A stretch of 64,000 nucleotides of DNA from Dyella mobilis (GCF_016904945.1 NZ_JADIKF010000040.1:186001-250000), one strand, 5' to 3'. Shown: positions 25,740-35,468, numbered from the stretch's first letter. Made by a program: numbers and translations. Notes: generated from the letters alone by a model not told the origin.

Positions 25740-26900
25740 TTACGACGAAGCCAAAGCAGGTGCGCGGACACGCCCCAGCCAGGCCAACGCCAACCCCGCC
25801 GCGGCCAACACTCCGCCCGCCATGGGCACCGCTGCGTAGCCAAGGCCAAGGCTGATGACGCTACCGCCGAGCGCGGCGCCTAGGGCATTGCCGAGGTTGA
25901 ACGCACCCACATTGATGGACGATGCGAGCCCCGGTGCATCCGCGGCAGCCGCCATCACCCGCATTTGCAGCGGCGGCACTACGGCGAAAGTGGCCGCACC
26001 CCAGAGCAGCAAACCGATCGCTGCCGTCACGTGCGTGGTGAGGGCAAGCGGCAATACCACCATGATGATCGCGAGTGCGGCGAGCAGCACTTTGGTTGCA
26101 CCATCCAGGGACCAATCCGCCAAGCGCCCGCCAAGCCCGTTGCCAAGGGTAAAGCCGATGCCGATCAATGCCAGCGACATGGCGACGAAGGTACCCGATG
26201 CACCGGTCACGTTGGCCAGCACCGGCGCGACATACGTATAAAGCGTAAACATGGCACCCGCGCCGAGCACGGTCGTACCCATGGCGATCAGCACCGACGG
26301 ATGCATGATGGCCTTCAACTCCTTGCGCACGTCCGGCACGGTGCCGCGCTCGCACGCCGGCAACGCCGATCGAAGCGCAACGATGGCGATAATCCCCAAT
26401 CCGGCGGTGCCGGCAAACGCCAGGCGCCATCCCAATTGCTGACCGATCCAGGTGGCCACCGGCACGCCGCCGATATTGGCGATGGTCAAGCCCATGAACA
26501 TGGCCGCCACCGCACTGGCCTGCTTCTCCTTGGGTACCAGACTCGCCGCGACCACCGAACCGATGCCGAAGAATGCCCCGTGATTGAGACTGGTGACGAG
26601 CCGGGACAAAAGCAGCATGCCGTAGTTCGGCGCGATGGAGGAAAGCAGGTTGCCCACGGTGAAGATCGCCATCAGCGACGCCAGCGCCGTGCGCTTGTGG
26701 TAGCGGCTGAGCAGCAACGTCATCACCGGAGCACCCAGCATGACCCCCACCGCATAGGCGGTGATCAACATGCCCGCCGTGGGGATGCCGACCCCGACGC
26801 CCTTGGCGATAACTGGCAACAGCCCCATGGGCGTGAATTCGGTAGTACCGATACAAAAGGCACCGATGGCGAGTGCCAACAATGCTGCCCTGGATTTCAT
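25740..26900 (-). CDS. MFS transporter (DHA1, sugar-efflux/AraJ-like)
   Basis: 386 residues with twelve predicted membrane spans. Start at 26900 is set by AGGAG upstream. The loop 2-3 signature LLLSRYHKRTAL and the N-terminal IGTTEFTPMGLLPVIAKGVG are typical of the AraJ/YdhP proton-driven exporter group. The substrate (drug, sugar, arabinoside) cannot be told. Confidence 0.88.
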   Translation of the reverse strand: MKSRAALLALAIGAFCIGTTEFTPMGLLPVIAKGVGVGIPTAGMLITAYAVGVMLGAPVMTLLLSRYHKRTALASLMAIFTVGNLLSSIAPNYGMLLLSRLVTSLNHGAFFGIGSVVAASLVPKEKQASAVAAMFMGLTIANIGGVPVATWIGQQLGWRLAFAGTAGLGIIAIVALRSALPACERGTVPDVRKELKAIMHPSVLIAMGTTVLGAGAMFTLYTYVAPVLANVTGASGTFVAMSLALIGIGFTLGNGLGGRLADWSLDGATKVLLAALAIIMVVLPLALTTHVTAAIGLLLWGAATFAVVPPLQMRVMAAAADAPGLASSINVGAFNLGNALGAALGGSVISLGLGYAAVPMAGGVLAAAGLALAWLGRVRAPALASS

Positions 26901-27031
26901 TGCAGGCACTCCTCTCATAGCCGTTGGAGCGCAGTTTGGCGGCTTTGGCTTTGCCGATTAAGCCGTCCATGGGCCAAATACCTTTGATTTTTTGTCAAAT
27001 ATGGAAGCTGCGTCGGATACCCGCCGGTTTG

Positions 27032-27196
27032 CTAGGGCCTGTTAGCACTATTTTCGTAGCCCGCGTTGTCGTTGAGTGGCCGTCAGGTGGTAGTGCGCGG
27101 CACTGACTTGGCTGGCTGCCAAGCTGGTGCCGCATGGCGGCCACTCAACGGCAACCCTTCGGGCCGGGTCTCGAAAATAGTGCTAACAGGCCCTAG
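27032..27196. mobile_element. MITE-like element with 25-bp perfect terminal inverted repeats
   Basis: The ends 27032-27056 and 27172-27196 are perfect inverted repeats beginning CTAGGGCCTGTTAGCACTAT. A second pair of arms inside (27065-27082 with 27138-27155) matches at 17 of 18 positions, so nearly the whole 165 bp folds on itself. There is no open frame. CTAG at both ends is palindromic and could be a 4-bp (or TA 2-bp) target duplication. It resembles a non-autonomous transposon; the parent transposase is not in the window. Confidence 0.75.
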
Positions 27197-27352
27197 ACTT
27201 CCCGTTGCCGCACGTATCGGGGGAGGCACGTGCATGCCAGGCTTTTGGCGCTCTTACTCGCAACGTCGACGACCCCAGGCTTGCTCCGTTTGGGGTCGGC
27301 CGGCACGTACCCGACCAATGATCCAGTTCTCTTTTGACGCAAAGGAACGACC

Positions 27353-27931
27353 ATGAGCGTAACGAGCGATTTTTCGGGTTCTCCGCAAACCTGGATCATG
27401 ACGCACCGGTTCGTCACCCCCACCGCCAGCTATATCGGCGCGGCCGGCGCGTTGGCGACGGGCAATGGCAGTTTCCGCTTCGAAGACGCTGGCGCGGGCG
27501 GCGGTGGCAATCTGTTGAAACCGGCGGGATGGAAAGACCTGCTGGATTACTTCAACGCCTTCTACCTTGGCGCCACGCCCAACCAGAACAACAACATCGC
27601 GCTGTCGAACCAGAATTCGCTGTTCCTCACCGCCGACTTGTCCGGCTGCCAATTCCTGGCCTACGGCCCGGATCGCAACAACCTCACGGTGGAACACAAC
27701 AACTTCTTCGCGGGCGGCAATGCAGCCTACGTGGCGCGTTACAACCTGATCCAAGGCGCCGGCCACGCCGTGTTTATCGCGCTTCGCCCGTCCGCCATCG
27801 CCACCCAGCAGGCGGATGAGTATTACATCATCGAAGGCGCCAACATCATTGGTGTAAAGAAAGCAGACGGCTGGCACTTTTATGCGAGAACCCGCACCGA
27901 CCGAGCGTTTGGCCCGACGCGGGAGCTGTAA
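27353..27931 (+). CDS. Hypothetical protein
   Basis: 192 residues with AAGGAAC upstream of the ATG. No signal peptide or membrane span. Asn/Ala/Gly-rich, with beta-type segments (NQNSLFLTADLSGCQFLAYG; YYIIEGANIIGVKKADGWHF). I do not recognise a family. It stands alone between the MITE-like element and a convergent operon. Confidence 0.65.
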   Translation: MSVTSDFSGSPQTWIMTHRFVTPTASYIGAAGALATGNGSFRFEDAGAGGGGNLLKPAGWKDLLDYFNAFYLGATPNQNNNIALSNQNSLFLTADLSGCQFLAYGPDRNNLTVEHNNFFAGGNAAYVARYNLIQGAGHAVFIALRPSAIATQQADEYYIIEGANIIGVKKADGWHFYARTRTDRAFGPTREL

Positions 27932-28008
27932 ATCGGGGAAACGCAGAAACGGCGATCGGTTCACTCTCCGTGCCCGGAAAGTGGACCGCCAGCACCATCC
28001 AGTGCCGC

Positions 28009-29163
28009 CTACTTCGCAAGCTTCCCATACAACGCGGGATTGGCCTTCTCCAGCACGCCATAGGGGATAACCGCCCAATCCGTGTCGCTTTGGCACCCTT
28101 CCTGCGCGTGATTGAAGCTTGGGTACAACTCCAACCCGTCGTCGGTCAACCAATAGGTGACGAGGTTCCACACCTGGGGATCGGAGTAATCGCAGGCATC
28201 CTCATCCGTCGGCTTGCTCATTTCCTTGGGATGCCACTGAGTCAGCAGATGCACGACCGTCGGCGCAAATACCTTGTCCTGGTAATCCATATCCGCATCG
28301 GAGTCTTTCTTTGGCTTCGCGCCCTTGCCGAGCCACCACAGATCGTTGAGCGACAGCTCCTGGCCGGTCCGGGTATCAAAGGTGATGCCGTAGACGCCCG
28401 CATTGGGGTGCGCAGCCCCCTCGCAAGACCACGACGCGGAGATCATCGCGCTCAAAAACTGGCTATCGACGCGTTCCAGCGTGACCTCGCTGGGAGTCTG
28501 CCCCATTCCGGCGCAGCCCAGTGAAGCCAAGGCGTTATTAAACTGCTCAGCTTCCAGTTGGGTATTGATCGCCGTCATGGCTGCCTGGGGCCAGCCGGCC
28601 ACCAGGCGGAACAGGCGTTCTCCCGAGCGCGGTTCCAGATACCACTGGATGGTGTAGCCGCCATCGAAAGTTTCTTTTTTCTGCGGGGCCAGCTGCAGGC
28701 CGGCAAGCCGCAAGCGGTTGTAATCGCCGCCCGCCAGCAGCTTTCCAGCATCATCCGCCTCCAGCTTCAAATCCGGGCGCGGCTCAGGCACGGAACCGGA
28801 CGGCACCAGCTCCAGCACAACCGGCAATGTCTTGCCCTTGGCGCTGGTGTAAGTGCCCGTCAGGTGAGTGCCGTCCCGATGCAGCTGCATCTGGTTGGCG
28901 GTGCGGTCGCCGTCGTCATCCAGCCCTTCGAAAAGCTGATAATCGTGGCCTTTTACGGAACCGCGCAAAACGATGTCGCGCTTGTACTTCTCGTAAAAGT
29001 AGTTGCCCCAACTCGCTTCGGCGTACAGGCTCATCACCACCGCTGCCTGGCCGATGGTGCCCTTGAAAACATCCGGTTTCGCGTCGTCGTCGGCAAAGGC
29101 CAGGCTCTGCGCAAAGAGACACAGCGCGAGCAGCATGCCGATGACTGTCCATTTCAAGCGCAT
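28009..29163 (-). CDS. Exported protein with RsiV/DUF3298-like C-terminal domain
   Basis: 384 residues with a signal peptide ending near SLAFA-DDD. Start at 29163 has AGGGGA upstream. The C-terminal third follows the DUF3298 pattern: GVYGITFDTRTGQELSLNDL, then YWLTDDGLELYPSFNHA and AVIPYGVLEK. In Bacillus this domain in RsiV binds lysozyme. As the third gene behind a muramidase, it could be a periplasmic lysozyme inhibitor or immunity protein; that role is inferred. Confidence 0.72.
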   Translation of the reverse strand: MRLKWTVIGMLLALCLFAQSLAFADDDAKPDVFKGTIGQAAVVMSLYAEASWGNYFYEKYKRDIVLRGSVKGHDYQLFEGLDDDGDRTANQMQLHRDGTHLTGTYTSAKGKTLPVVLELVPSGSVPEPRPDLKLEADDAGKLLAGGDYNRLRLAGLQLAPQKKETFDGGYTIQWYLEPRSGERLFRLVAGWPQAAMTAINTQLEAEQFNNALASLGCAGMGQTPSEVTLERVDSQFLSAMISASWSCEGAAHPNAGVYGITFDTRTGQELSLNDLWWLGKGAKPKKDSDADMDYQDKVFAPTVVHLLTQWHPKEMSKPTDEDACDYSDPQVWNLVTYWLTDDGLELYPSFNHAQEGCQSDTDWAVIPYGVLEKANPALYGKLAK

Positions 29164-29219
29164 GGTTATTCCCCTGATCCGCTGATCATCGCAAATACCG
29201 TATTGGGCGTGAGCGCTGG

Positions 29220-29756
29220 TCAATTATCCGTCGTATCTTCGAGCTTGATCTGGTCGCCGATCGCTCGGTTGATGCCCAGGCTGTCGCGTTGCTTATCGCT
29301 CATGCGCTTGCCCGAAGTATCCAGAATGCTGTCCCAGTTGCCTGATTCGTCGTCTGCATTGCACTGGGGACGCTCCGGACTAGGGGTGCAGGTATACGCC
29401 AGGAAAATATAGTGCTTCCCGCTGGCCGTTTTCAGGCAGGTCCAGCCCAGTATGACGCTGTCCAACGCAGTTCCCTGCGGATAATAGGCCAGGTGCAACG
29501 GCTTGCTTTCCAGCGCGAGCGAAACCGGGGTTGGATGAGCGGCGCTTTTCAGGGTGATGCTTTGCGCGGTCCAAGCCACGCTGGTCACATCGGGCGGCAG
29601 CGCGTAATCGGTTTTGATGCTCAGCTGCGCATCCCCGCAGCTGAGGCTTTTCTCGACGTGATGAATGGCGAGCGGCGGCGGCGGCGGATCGGCCAGCGCG
29701 ATGCCCATGGCCAGCGCGCAAAATCCCGCCGTCAACGTGGTATGCAGTTTTCGCAT
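29220..29756 (-). CDS. Exported protein, candidate immunity factor
   Basis: 178 residues with a signal peptide ending at ALADPPPPP. Start at 29756 is preceded by AAGGGA. Four or more cysteines (LSCGDAQ, GWTCLKTA, YTCTPSPERPQC) suggest a disulfide-stabilised periplasmic protein. It lies between the muramidase and the DUF3298-like gene, all on one strand with gaps of 70 and 56 bp. Family not recognised. Confidence 0.66.
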   Translation of the reverse strand: MRKLHTTLTAGFCALAMGIALADPPPPPLAIHHVEKSLSCGDAQLSIKTDYALPPDVTSVAWTAQSITLKSAAHPTPVSLALESKPLHLAYYPQGTALDSVILGWTCLKTASGKHYIFLAYTCTPSPERPQCNADDESGNWDSILDTSGKRMSDKQRDSLGINRAIGDQIKLEDTTDN

Positions 29757-29826
29757 GATCTTTCCCTTCACGAGCCGTCTGTATTTCTGCGACGCCCGGC
29801 AGGCGTCGCCGTTTCATCTGTTTCGA

Positions 29827-30309
29827 TTACTTCTTTGCGCATTCCGTGACGTAGCGGTCGAACCGTGCCTTGGCGTCGACGGCGCTGATGTGGGATTGCG
29901 AGGCTCCCGGCAACGAGGACCATTGGCCTTTCAGCTTTTTATAGGCTTCATCGAGATTTCCAGCTTCGACATCGTCCAGGGCACCCTCGCTGGCGATGAT
30001 CCATACCGCCAATTTGTCCTGCTGCGCGGGAGTGAAGTCGGAGACGACGCCTCGCTTCTTCGCTCCACTCCAGGTCCCGTACGTTATCTGGTAGGCACCT
30101 GCCGGGGTATGCGGGTTCTTCTTTTTTATGTCGCTCTTGTCATAAACCCGGATATTGGGGTGCTCTTTGGTATCGGTGAAACGGCCGCCTCCGTATACGA
30201 CGTAATATACGCCGTCGTCTTCCCTGCGATGTTCGCAATAGCGTATCAATCTCAAAAACGCTTTGACGTTGGTGTTATCAAGATCACTCTGCGAAATGGT
30301 GACGGTCAC
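29827..30309 (-). CDS. GH104-like muramidase (phage lysozyme type)
   Basis: 160 residues, no signal peptide. It follows family GH104 over its length: NVKAFLRLIRYCEHRREDDG (catalytic Glu in the CEH position), then YYVVYGGGRFTDTKEHPNIR, PAGAYQITYGTWSGAKKRG and AVDAKARFDRYV at the end. Such enzymes cut peptidoglycan glycan strands. Lacking an export signal but followed by two exported proteins, it looks like an effector delivered by another route (for example type VI secretion) with periplasmic protectors. A stranded phage lysozyme is the alternative. Confidence 0.78.
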   Translation of the reverse strand: MTVTISQSDLDNTNVKAFLRLIRYCEHRREDDGVYYVVYGGGRFTDTKEHPNIRVYDKSDIKKKNPHTPAGAYQITYGTWSGAKKRGVVSDFTPAQQDKLAVWIIASEGALDDVEAGNLDEAYKKLKGQWSSLPGASQSHISAVDAKARFDRYVTECAKK

Positions 30310-31097
30310 ATCTACACTCCTGTGTTGAATTGATTTTCACGACCGCCATCTGGCAGCCATGCCGAATTCCCGTTTATCCGTTGAAGTTGTCGCGGTCTGT
30401 GCCGCTCTCGTCTCTACCGCCGTGGGTAGGCAACGCCCAATGAGCACGCGCAGGCCGCAGCTTCCGATTCTGCCTTTGCAGCCGGATGGCTCCCGGCGTG
30501 GGTTTCCCGGCACGCTGGTGCCAGCAAGAGAAGATGGCGCCTGGGTCGATATCGCGATGAAGGGATGGCCGCCTTGCCGACCGGCTGCGGCGCAATGCGC
30601 AAGGCTTCGCGCCACTGCGCTTGACGAATCCCGCCAAAGCCCCCCTGCTCCTGTCATGCATGCTGCTTGCCGCTCCTTGAAAAGCCGTCTCTAGCCCCGT
30701 TCGCCGCCTTCCCTGTTCCCTGCAGCCTGGCGACCAGCCTCGTGCAGGCGTGGGTCGTCAGGGCACATTGTAGCGTGAGACATGCCCCGCTCCGCCAGCG
30801 GGAAGGCGCGCAAAAAAAAGCCAGCCGCATCGGTTCGCCTTTCCTTACAATCCGGCACCGCGTCCGAATCCGGACGTCCGTGGTTTGTCCGCGGACGGCA
30901 ACCAGGATCAACCCACAGCGGCAAACCTTTGAATTGAACGGATTCCACCGCGACTCTACGCTTGGCACGTGAGTTGCTAAATCCTGTTCAACGCCCTGTC
31001 GCTGTGCGAACAGGGTTATCCGGATCTACCTGCCACCAACGATCGCCTGCGCAGCATGGTCTCGGCGGATGGCTTGCTTACCACCAGGAGAGTTTCC
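30310..31097. other. Long intergenic region, nothing recognised
   Basis: About 790 bp between divergent genes. Open frames on both strands are Arg/Pro/Ala-rich and lack ribosome binding sites, as expected of noncoding high-GC DNA. The left end holds the muramidase promoter and the right end that of the hydrolase. Confidence 0.4.
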
Positions 31098-32285
31098 TTG
31101 ATCAAGTTTCGCGTACCTGTTCTTTGCCTGTTTGCGCTGATGACAGGGGGGACCTCCCTTGCCGCGGTGTCTGCCACCGCACCTGCCGGCGCGTCCAGCA
31201 CGGCCGCATCAGCGCAAAGCAAAACGCCCATGATGTCGCGCGACGACGTCACGCGCATACTGGACAGCAATCGCAAGATCGTTTCGCCCCAGGGTATCGA
31301 CGAGAAAATCAAGGTGCGTATCGGGGGCATCGATCAGTGGCTGTCGATCCGCGGCAAGGATCGCCGCAATCCCATCCTGCTGTTCCTGCATGGCGGTCCG
31401 GCTTCGCCGGCGATGCCCGAAGCGTATACGTTCCAGACCCCGTGGGAGGACTACTTCACCGTCGTGCAATGGGACCAGCGCGGCGCCGGCAAAACCTATC
31501 GGGCCAATACCGAAGAGGCGATGGCGCCGGGCATGAGCATCGACGGCATGACCAACGACGCAGCCGAAGTGGTGCAGTACCTCCGCCAGCGTTATGGCAA
31601 GAGCAAGATTTTCCTGCTTGGCCATTCCTGGGGCACGGTCTTGGGCGTGACGCTGGCACAACGGCATCCTGACTGGTTTTACGCCTATATCTCGGTCGGT
31701 CAGGTCGTGAACGGCCGACACAACGAAGAGGCGGGCTATGCCTTCGCCCTGCAACACGCCAAGGCGGAAGGCAACGCCGAGGCCGTGCGCGAACTGGAAT
31801 CGATTGCCCCCTACCCCGGCAACAGCATTGGCCTGAAGGCGATCGGTATACGCAGCAAGTGGGAGATGTATTACGGTGCCCTCGCCTACGGTCGCCACGA
31901 CTACAAGTTCGAAGACGATGCTGAAGAGCTGTCGCCCGACTACAGCGAAGAAGACCTCGACGCCATCGGCAAAGGCGCGGTGTTTTCATTCAAGTACCTT
32001 GCCAAGCCGCTATTGGCCGTCGATTTCGACAACGTGACGCACTTCGGCTGCCCGGTCATCGTGTTCGTGGGCCAACATGACTACACCACGTCGTACGAGC
32101 TGACCGAGCAGTGGTTCGCGAAGATCCAGGCTCCCTCCAAACACCTGGTGGTATTTGCCGATTCGGCGCACATGATCATGCAGGACCAGCCGGGCCGGTT
32201 CCTCGTGCATCTGGTGACCGATGCGCTGCCGCTGGCACAGAAAGCCGGCGACGCGGCGCCGGCGGAAGTTGCGCGCGATCAATAA
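31098..32285 (+). CDS. Exported alpha/beta hydrolase (proline iminopeptidase-like)
   Basis: 395 residues from TTG 31098, which has GGAGAG at good spacing; ATG 31056 would add 14 residues ahead of the signal peptide. Motifs: oxyanion FLHGGPASPAM, VVQWDQRGAGKTY, nucleophile elbow LLGHSWGT, and a C-terminal His in FADSAHMIMQDQPG. HGGP and DQRG are marks of the proline iminopeptidase group. An export signal suggests periplasmic peptide or ester cleavage. Confidence 0.85.
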   Translation: MIKFRVPVLCLFALMTGGTSLAAVSATAPAGASSTAASAQSKTPMMSRDDVTRILDSNRKIVSPQGIDEKIKVRIGGIDQWLSIRGKDRRNPILLFLHGGPASPAMPEAYTFQTPWEDYFTVVQWDQRGAGKTYRANTEEAMAPGMSIDGMTNDAAEVVQYLRQRYGKSKIFLLGHSWGTVLGVTLAQRHPDWFYAYISVGQVVNGRHNEEAGYAFALQHAKAEGNAEAVRELESIAPYPGNSIGLKAIGIRSKWEMYYGALAYGRHDYKFEDDAEELSPDYSEEDLDAIGKGAVFSFKYLAKPLLAVDFDNVTHFGCPVIVFVGQHDYTTSYELTEQWFAKIQAPSKHLVVFADSAHMIMQDQPGRFLVHLVTDALPLAQKAGDAAPAEVARDQ

Positions 32286-32299
32286 AGATGGGAATGGGC

Positions 32300-32330
32300 G
32301 CGAGGAATGGCGGCAACCGCCATTCCTCGC
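32300..32330 (+). terminator. Hairpin downstream of the hydrolase gene
   Basis: GCGAGGAATGGCGG and CCGCCATTCCTCGC form a perfect 14-bp stem with a CAA loop, 14 bases after the stop codon. No T-run follows, so it may act as a terminator with a cofactor or as a 3' stabiliser. Confidence 0.6.
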
Positions 32331-32470
32331 AGCAAGGCAGCGAATAGTTGTAAGCCACTTGCAAGGGTTTGCAGAAAACCCCGTGCAATAATCCTTCCGC
32401 CACAAGAAAGCAGTAACGTGCAACCCAGAGAAACCAAACCTGCTTGAGCATTAAACCGAAGGAGAGGTTT

Positions 32471-33013
32471 GTGAAAGACAGAAAGGACGTCTTCCTTGTT
32501 CTAGTCTCGTTGGCTTGCGTTTTCTCCGCAGGCTTCGCATTGGCCGATACCGTGGACGGCCGTGTTGCAAGCTATTCGAAGGTGACTCAACTGCTGCCCG
32601 GCTCGCCAGCCTATGGCACGTGGTCCCATTGGATCGTCGAGGCGTTGAATAACGGCCCCATCGGGGTCGACTATACGAATGGTGTCGCCGTCCACAGGCA
32701 TTTCGACAGTTCCGCGGTGGGACTCGTCACCGTCGAAACCAGGTTCGGGGAAACGGTCGACTCAGCAAAAGGGACGCCCGCTGCCGGCGGACATGGCGCG
32801 CGATTCCATCCATCCGCTCCGCTTCCCGCAACGGGAAAACCGGGCCAAACCGTCACCATTACCGATGTGACGCACCGATTCCACGTGTCCTGGACGTTTA
32901 CGTGGAGAACCATTGGCGGCGGCGATGGCGGCTGGGAGCAAACGGCAGGCTCTTTCCGCGATTGTGGCGCTGACGCCGATAAGCAGGCGAGCGTCACCTG
33001 CGCGCCGCTGTAG
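32471..33013 (+). CDS. Exported protein of unknown function
   Basis: 180 residues from GTG 32471 with AAGGAGAGG upstream. Signal peptide ends near FALA-DTV. The mature part is beta-rich (HRFHVSWTFTWRTIGGGDGG) with a Cys pair at the C-terminus. No family recognised. Confidence 0.65.
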   Translation: MKDRKDVFLVLVSLACVFSAGFALADTVDGRVASYSKVTQLLPGSPAYGTWSHWIVEALNNGPIGVDYTNGVAVHRHFDSSAVGLVTVETRFGETVDSAKGTPAAGGHGARFHPSAPLPATGKPGQTVTITDVTHRFHVSWTFTWRTIGGGDGGWEQTAGSFRDCGADADKQASVTCAPL

Positions 33014-33104
33014 TTCACCCGAAGCAAAAGAAACCGCAGACCGCCAACTTGCAGCATTCTGCCGTTGGCGCTGCCGCAGACCTGCCCCCCGCGCTGAACT
33101 CAGC

Positions 33105-34334
33105 TCAATTCGCCACGATGCGCTCAAGTGCGACGATAGCCTCGGCCACGCCATTTTCCATCTGCATGGTTTCGCCCAATACGTGAGCGCGCTGCCGCAC
33201 TTCAGGCTTTGCCGCAAAATCGAGCGCCCTGCCAAATGCGTCGGCGTTTGGCTTTCGCCCATCCACGGCGGCCGGCGCAACGCCTGCCAGGCGCAATCGC
33301 TCGGCCCAAAAGAATTGATCGCCAGCGAACGGCGTGACGATGGCAGGCACCCCCGCTCGCGCGGCGGAATGCGTAGTGCCGGAGCCGCCATGATGAATAA
33401 CCGCGGCGGTGCGCGGAAACAGCCAGTCGTGCGGCGTGTCGCCAATAGCGAAGAAGTGGCCCGGGAGAGCTTGCGGATCGATACCGCTCCAGCCGGCATG
33501 AAAAAGCACGCGCCGACCGTTCGTCGCCGCAGCCAGCGCATCCAGCAGACGCGCGTTATCGAAACCGGTCATGCTGCCGAAGCCGATGTAGATCGGCGCT
33601 TCCCCTTGCGCGAGGAAGTTCGCCAATGCGGCCGGCGGTTCCCAGCTGTGGCTTGGCGTTTGCCATTGTCCACACAGATGCGCATTCGCCGGCCAATCGG
33701 CGATGGCGGGCAAAAGCTGGGGCGAAATCCCATACACCATGGGCTGCTCCGTCCACACGGCCTTGCGTGGCGGCAGCTTGAATGTCGCGCGCGCTGCATT
33801 GGTCTTGTCACGGAAAGCCTTCCAGAGCATCGCGTTCACGAAGCGCTGGCTGGAGCGATTGAGCACGCGAGGCACCCATTGCGGCGGCAGGAACGGTGAT
33901 GGAAACGCAGCCGTCGGCGTGATGGGAATCATCCCCGAGCCGATGCCCGTGATGCCCAGATACTCGGCGGCGGAAAACCCCACGAACGCGGCCAATCCCG
34001 CCACCAGGATCGCATCGCAGCCTTCGCCTGCCTCAATGATGGTGCGCAGCCAGGAGTCGGCATTCCCGTTGGCGATCTTCGCCAATGCGCGTGCGGTGTC
34101 GTTGAAGCCCCCGCCCTTGGCCACCACGCCGGCAATGGCGCGATCCGGATGGAGCGTGCCGCGAATATCCCCCGCCAAAGCCGTCGTCGGCACGCCAAGC
34201 GCGTTGGCGCTGCCTAGCGTGGCCGCATCGGCGAGCAGTCGCGCCTCATGTCCGGCGTCCATCAAACCGCGGCATAGCGCGGCAAACGGGCGCGCGTCAC
34301 CTTCAGTGCCATACGTAGCTACGAGGAACTTCAT
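33105..34334 (-). CDS. UGT-type glycosyltransferase (GT1)
   Basis: 409 residues. N-terminal Rossmann domain starts MKFLVATYGTEGDARPFAAL, and the C-terminal donor domain carries the family signature HHGGSGTTHSAARAGVPAIV then PFAGDQFFWAERL. This matches sterol/flavonoid/macrolide glucosyltransferases. The acceptor cannot be read. No biosynthetic partners are adjacent. Confidence 0.88.
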   Translation of the reverse strand: MKFLVATYGTEGDARPFAALCRGLMDAGHEARLLADAATLGSANALGVPTTALAGDIRGTLHPDRAIAGVVAKGGGFNDTARALAKIANGNADSWLRTIIEAGEGCDAILVAGLAAFVGFSAAEYLGITGIGSGMIPITPTAAFPSPFLPPQWVPRVLNRSSQRFVNAMLWKAFRDKTNAARATFKLPPRKAVWTEQPMVYGISPQLLPAIADWPANAHLCGQWQTPSHSWEPPAALANFLAQGEAPIYIGFGSMTGFDNARLLDALAAATNGRRVLFHAGWSGIDPQALPGHFFAIGDTPHDWLFPRTAAVIHHGGSGTTHSAARAGVPAIVTPFAGDQFFWAERLRLAGVAPAAVDGRKPNADAFGRALDFAAKPEVRQRAHVLGETMQMENGVAEAIVALERIVAN

Positions 34335-34500
34335 GGGCGCTTCTTTGTGGTGGGGATCGTGGCCGGATTTTCTCCAGCAAGGCATTTTCCGATCGTTTGC
34401 GCCGCTTTGCCACAAACCAGTAGCACTGTTGCTTCGACTCGCCCGCGAGTAGCGACGTGAACGCCCACCTTCGTGCCGGCAGTTACTCCGACCTGAGCAA

Positions 34501-34533
34501 AGTGGGGCCGGATTAATCCCGCCCCGCTTTTTC
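34501..34533. terminator. Terminator-like hairpin
   Basis: AGTGGGGCCGG and CCCGCCCCGCT pair with one bulge around ATTAAT and are followed on the plus strand by TTTTT. It lies 14 bp after the stop of the minus-strand MerR gene and may end that transcript from the other side. Confidence 0.5.
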
Positions 34534-34546
34534 CGCTGAACCGACG

Positions 34547-35290
34547 CTACGATCGCAAGGGTTTCAACGCCGCGCAAATATACTGAAATACATCCAGGTC
34601 GATATCCAGGCGCTTGGCCAACGTGGGAGCTTCTTTTTCCAATGCCTCGTTCAAGGCGCCCTTCATGGCCTGGCTCGCCGCTGCATCCTCTGCAGGCGTG
34701 ATGCCGCGTACGACGTCAAGCCAGCGATGCGCGAGCGCTTGCACATCCGCCTCCCTGGGATCTCTTTTCTCCTTTAGTGCCTTGGCGAAGGCCGGAATCA
34801 TCGGGCGCCACGCTTCTTTCATTTCCTTGATTCGTTCGGGGCCGATTTCCTGGCGGCGCTTGCGCAGGAAAGCTTGCTGTTCGTCGGTAAAATACTGTTC
34901 CATCATGATGGATGCCTCGATGCTGGATAGAAGTGTTTCCGCGTCGATCATGCCTCCACGCTCTGCCGTGTTCGCCACGGCTTCGATACGTTCAAGCAAT
35001 TTGCTCTGGCGCATGATCACCTCCCGCAATCGGACGATCTGCTGCCGCAATACCGCATCCAGGCTCGGCGCAGCGTCGGCCAGGCATTGACGGATTTCCG
35101 CAAGGGAAAATCCCAGCGCCTTCAGCGCGAGAACGTGCTGCAAGCGCCGCAGCTCGGCCGCCTCATACAACCGATAGCCCTTTTCGCTGCGCCGCGCCGG
35201 CAATAACAGACCCTCCGCCTCATAGTGGTGAAGCGTGCGCACGGTTATGCCGGTTCGGCGGGCGACTTGAGTGACGGTATACGACTTCAT
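34547..35290 (-). CDS. MerR family regulator with TipA-S-like effector domain
   Basis: 247 residues. Residues 1-70 form the MerR HTH (YTVTQVARRTGITVRTLHHY, then RRSEKGYRLYEAAELRRLQH), followed by a coiled coil, and residues 120-245 match the TipAS drug-binding domain (MMEQYFTDEQQAFLRKRRQE; DVQALAHRWLDVVRGITPA). TipA proteins sense peptide or hydrophobic drugs. Upstream of the glycosyltransferase on the same strand. Confidence 0.86.
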   Translation of the reverse strand: MKSYTVTQVARRTGITVRTLHHYEAEGLLLPARRSEKGYRLYEAAELRRLQHVLALKALGFSLAEIRQCLADAAPSLDAVLRQQIVRLREVIMRQSKLLERIEAVANTAERGGMIDAETLLSSIEASIMMEQYFTDEQQAFLRKRRQEIGPERIKEMKEAWRPMIPAFAKALKEKRDPREADVQALAHRWLDVVRGITPAEDAAASQAMKGALNEALEKEAPTLAKRLDIDLDVFQYICAALKPLRS

Positions 35291-35468
35291 ATTCAGTCCG
35301 ATAACGGGTGCGCGCAGGTTCCTGCCTGACGCGGCGTCAGGGTCAAGCACTTTCTTTGCTGGCCTGGTTCAAGCGCGGGATTCGTACGTCAGCGGAGCCT
35401 GCCCTGCCTTGATGCACGTACACAGGGATGGCGATGGACAACGAGCAATCCGCAGTATTCCCTGATAC

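Noticed and set aside
30359..30694. 111-codon open frame in the long gap before the hydrolase
   Set aside because: Arg/Pro/Ala-rich composition typical of noncoding high-GC DNA, no ribosome binding site and overlapping frames of similar length on both strands.
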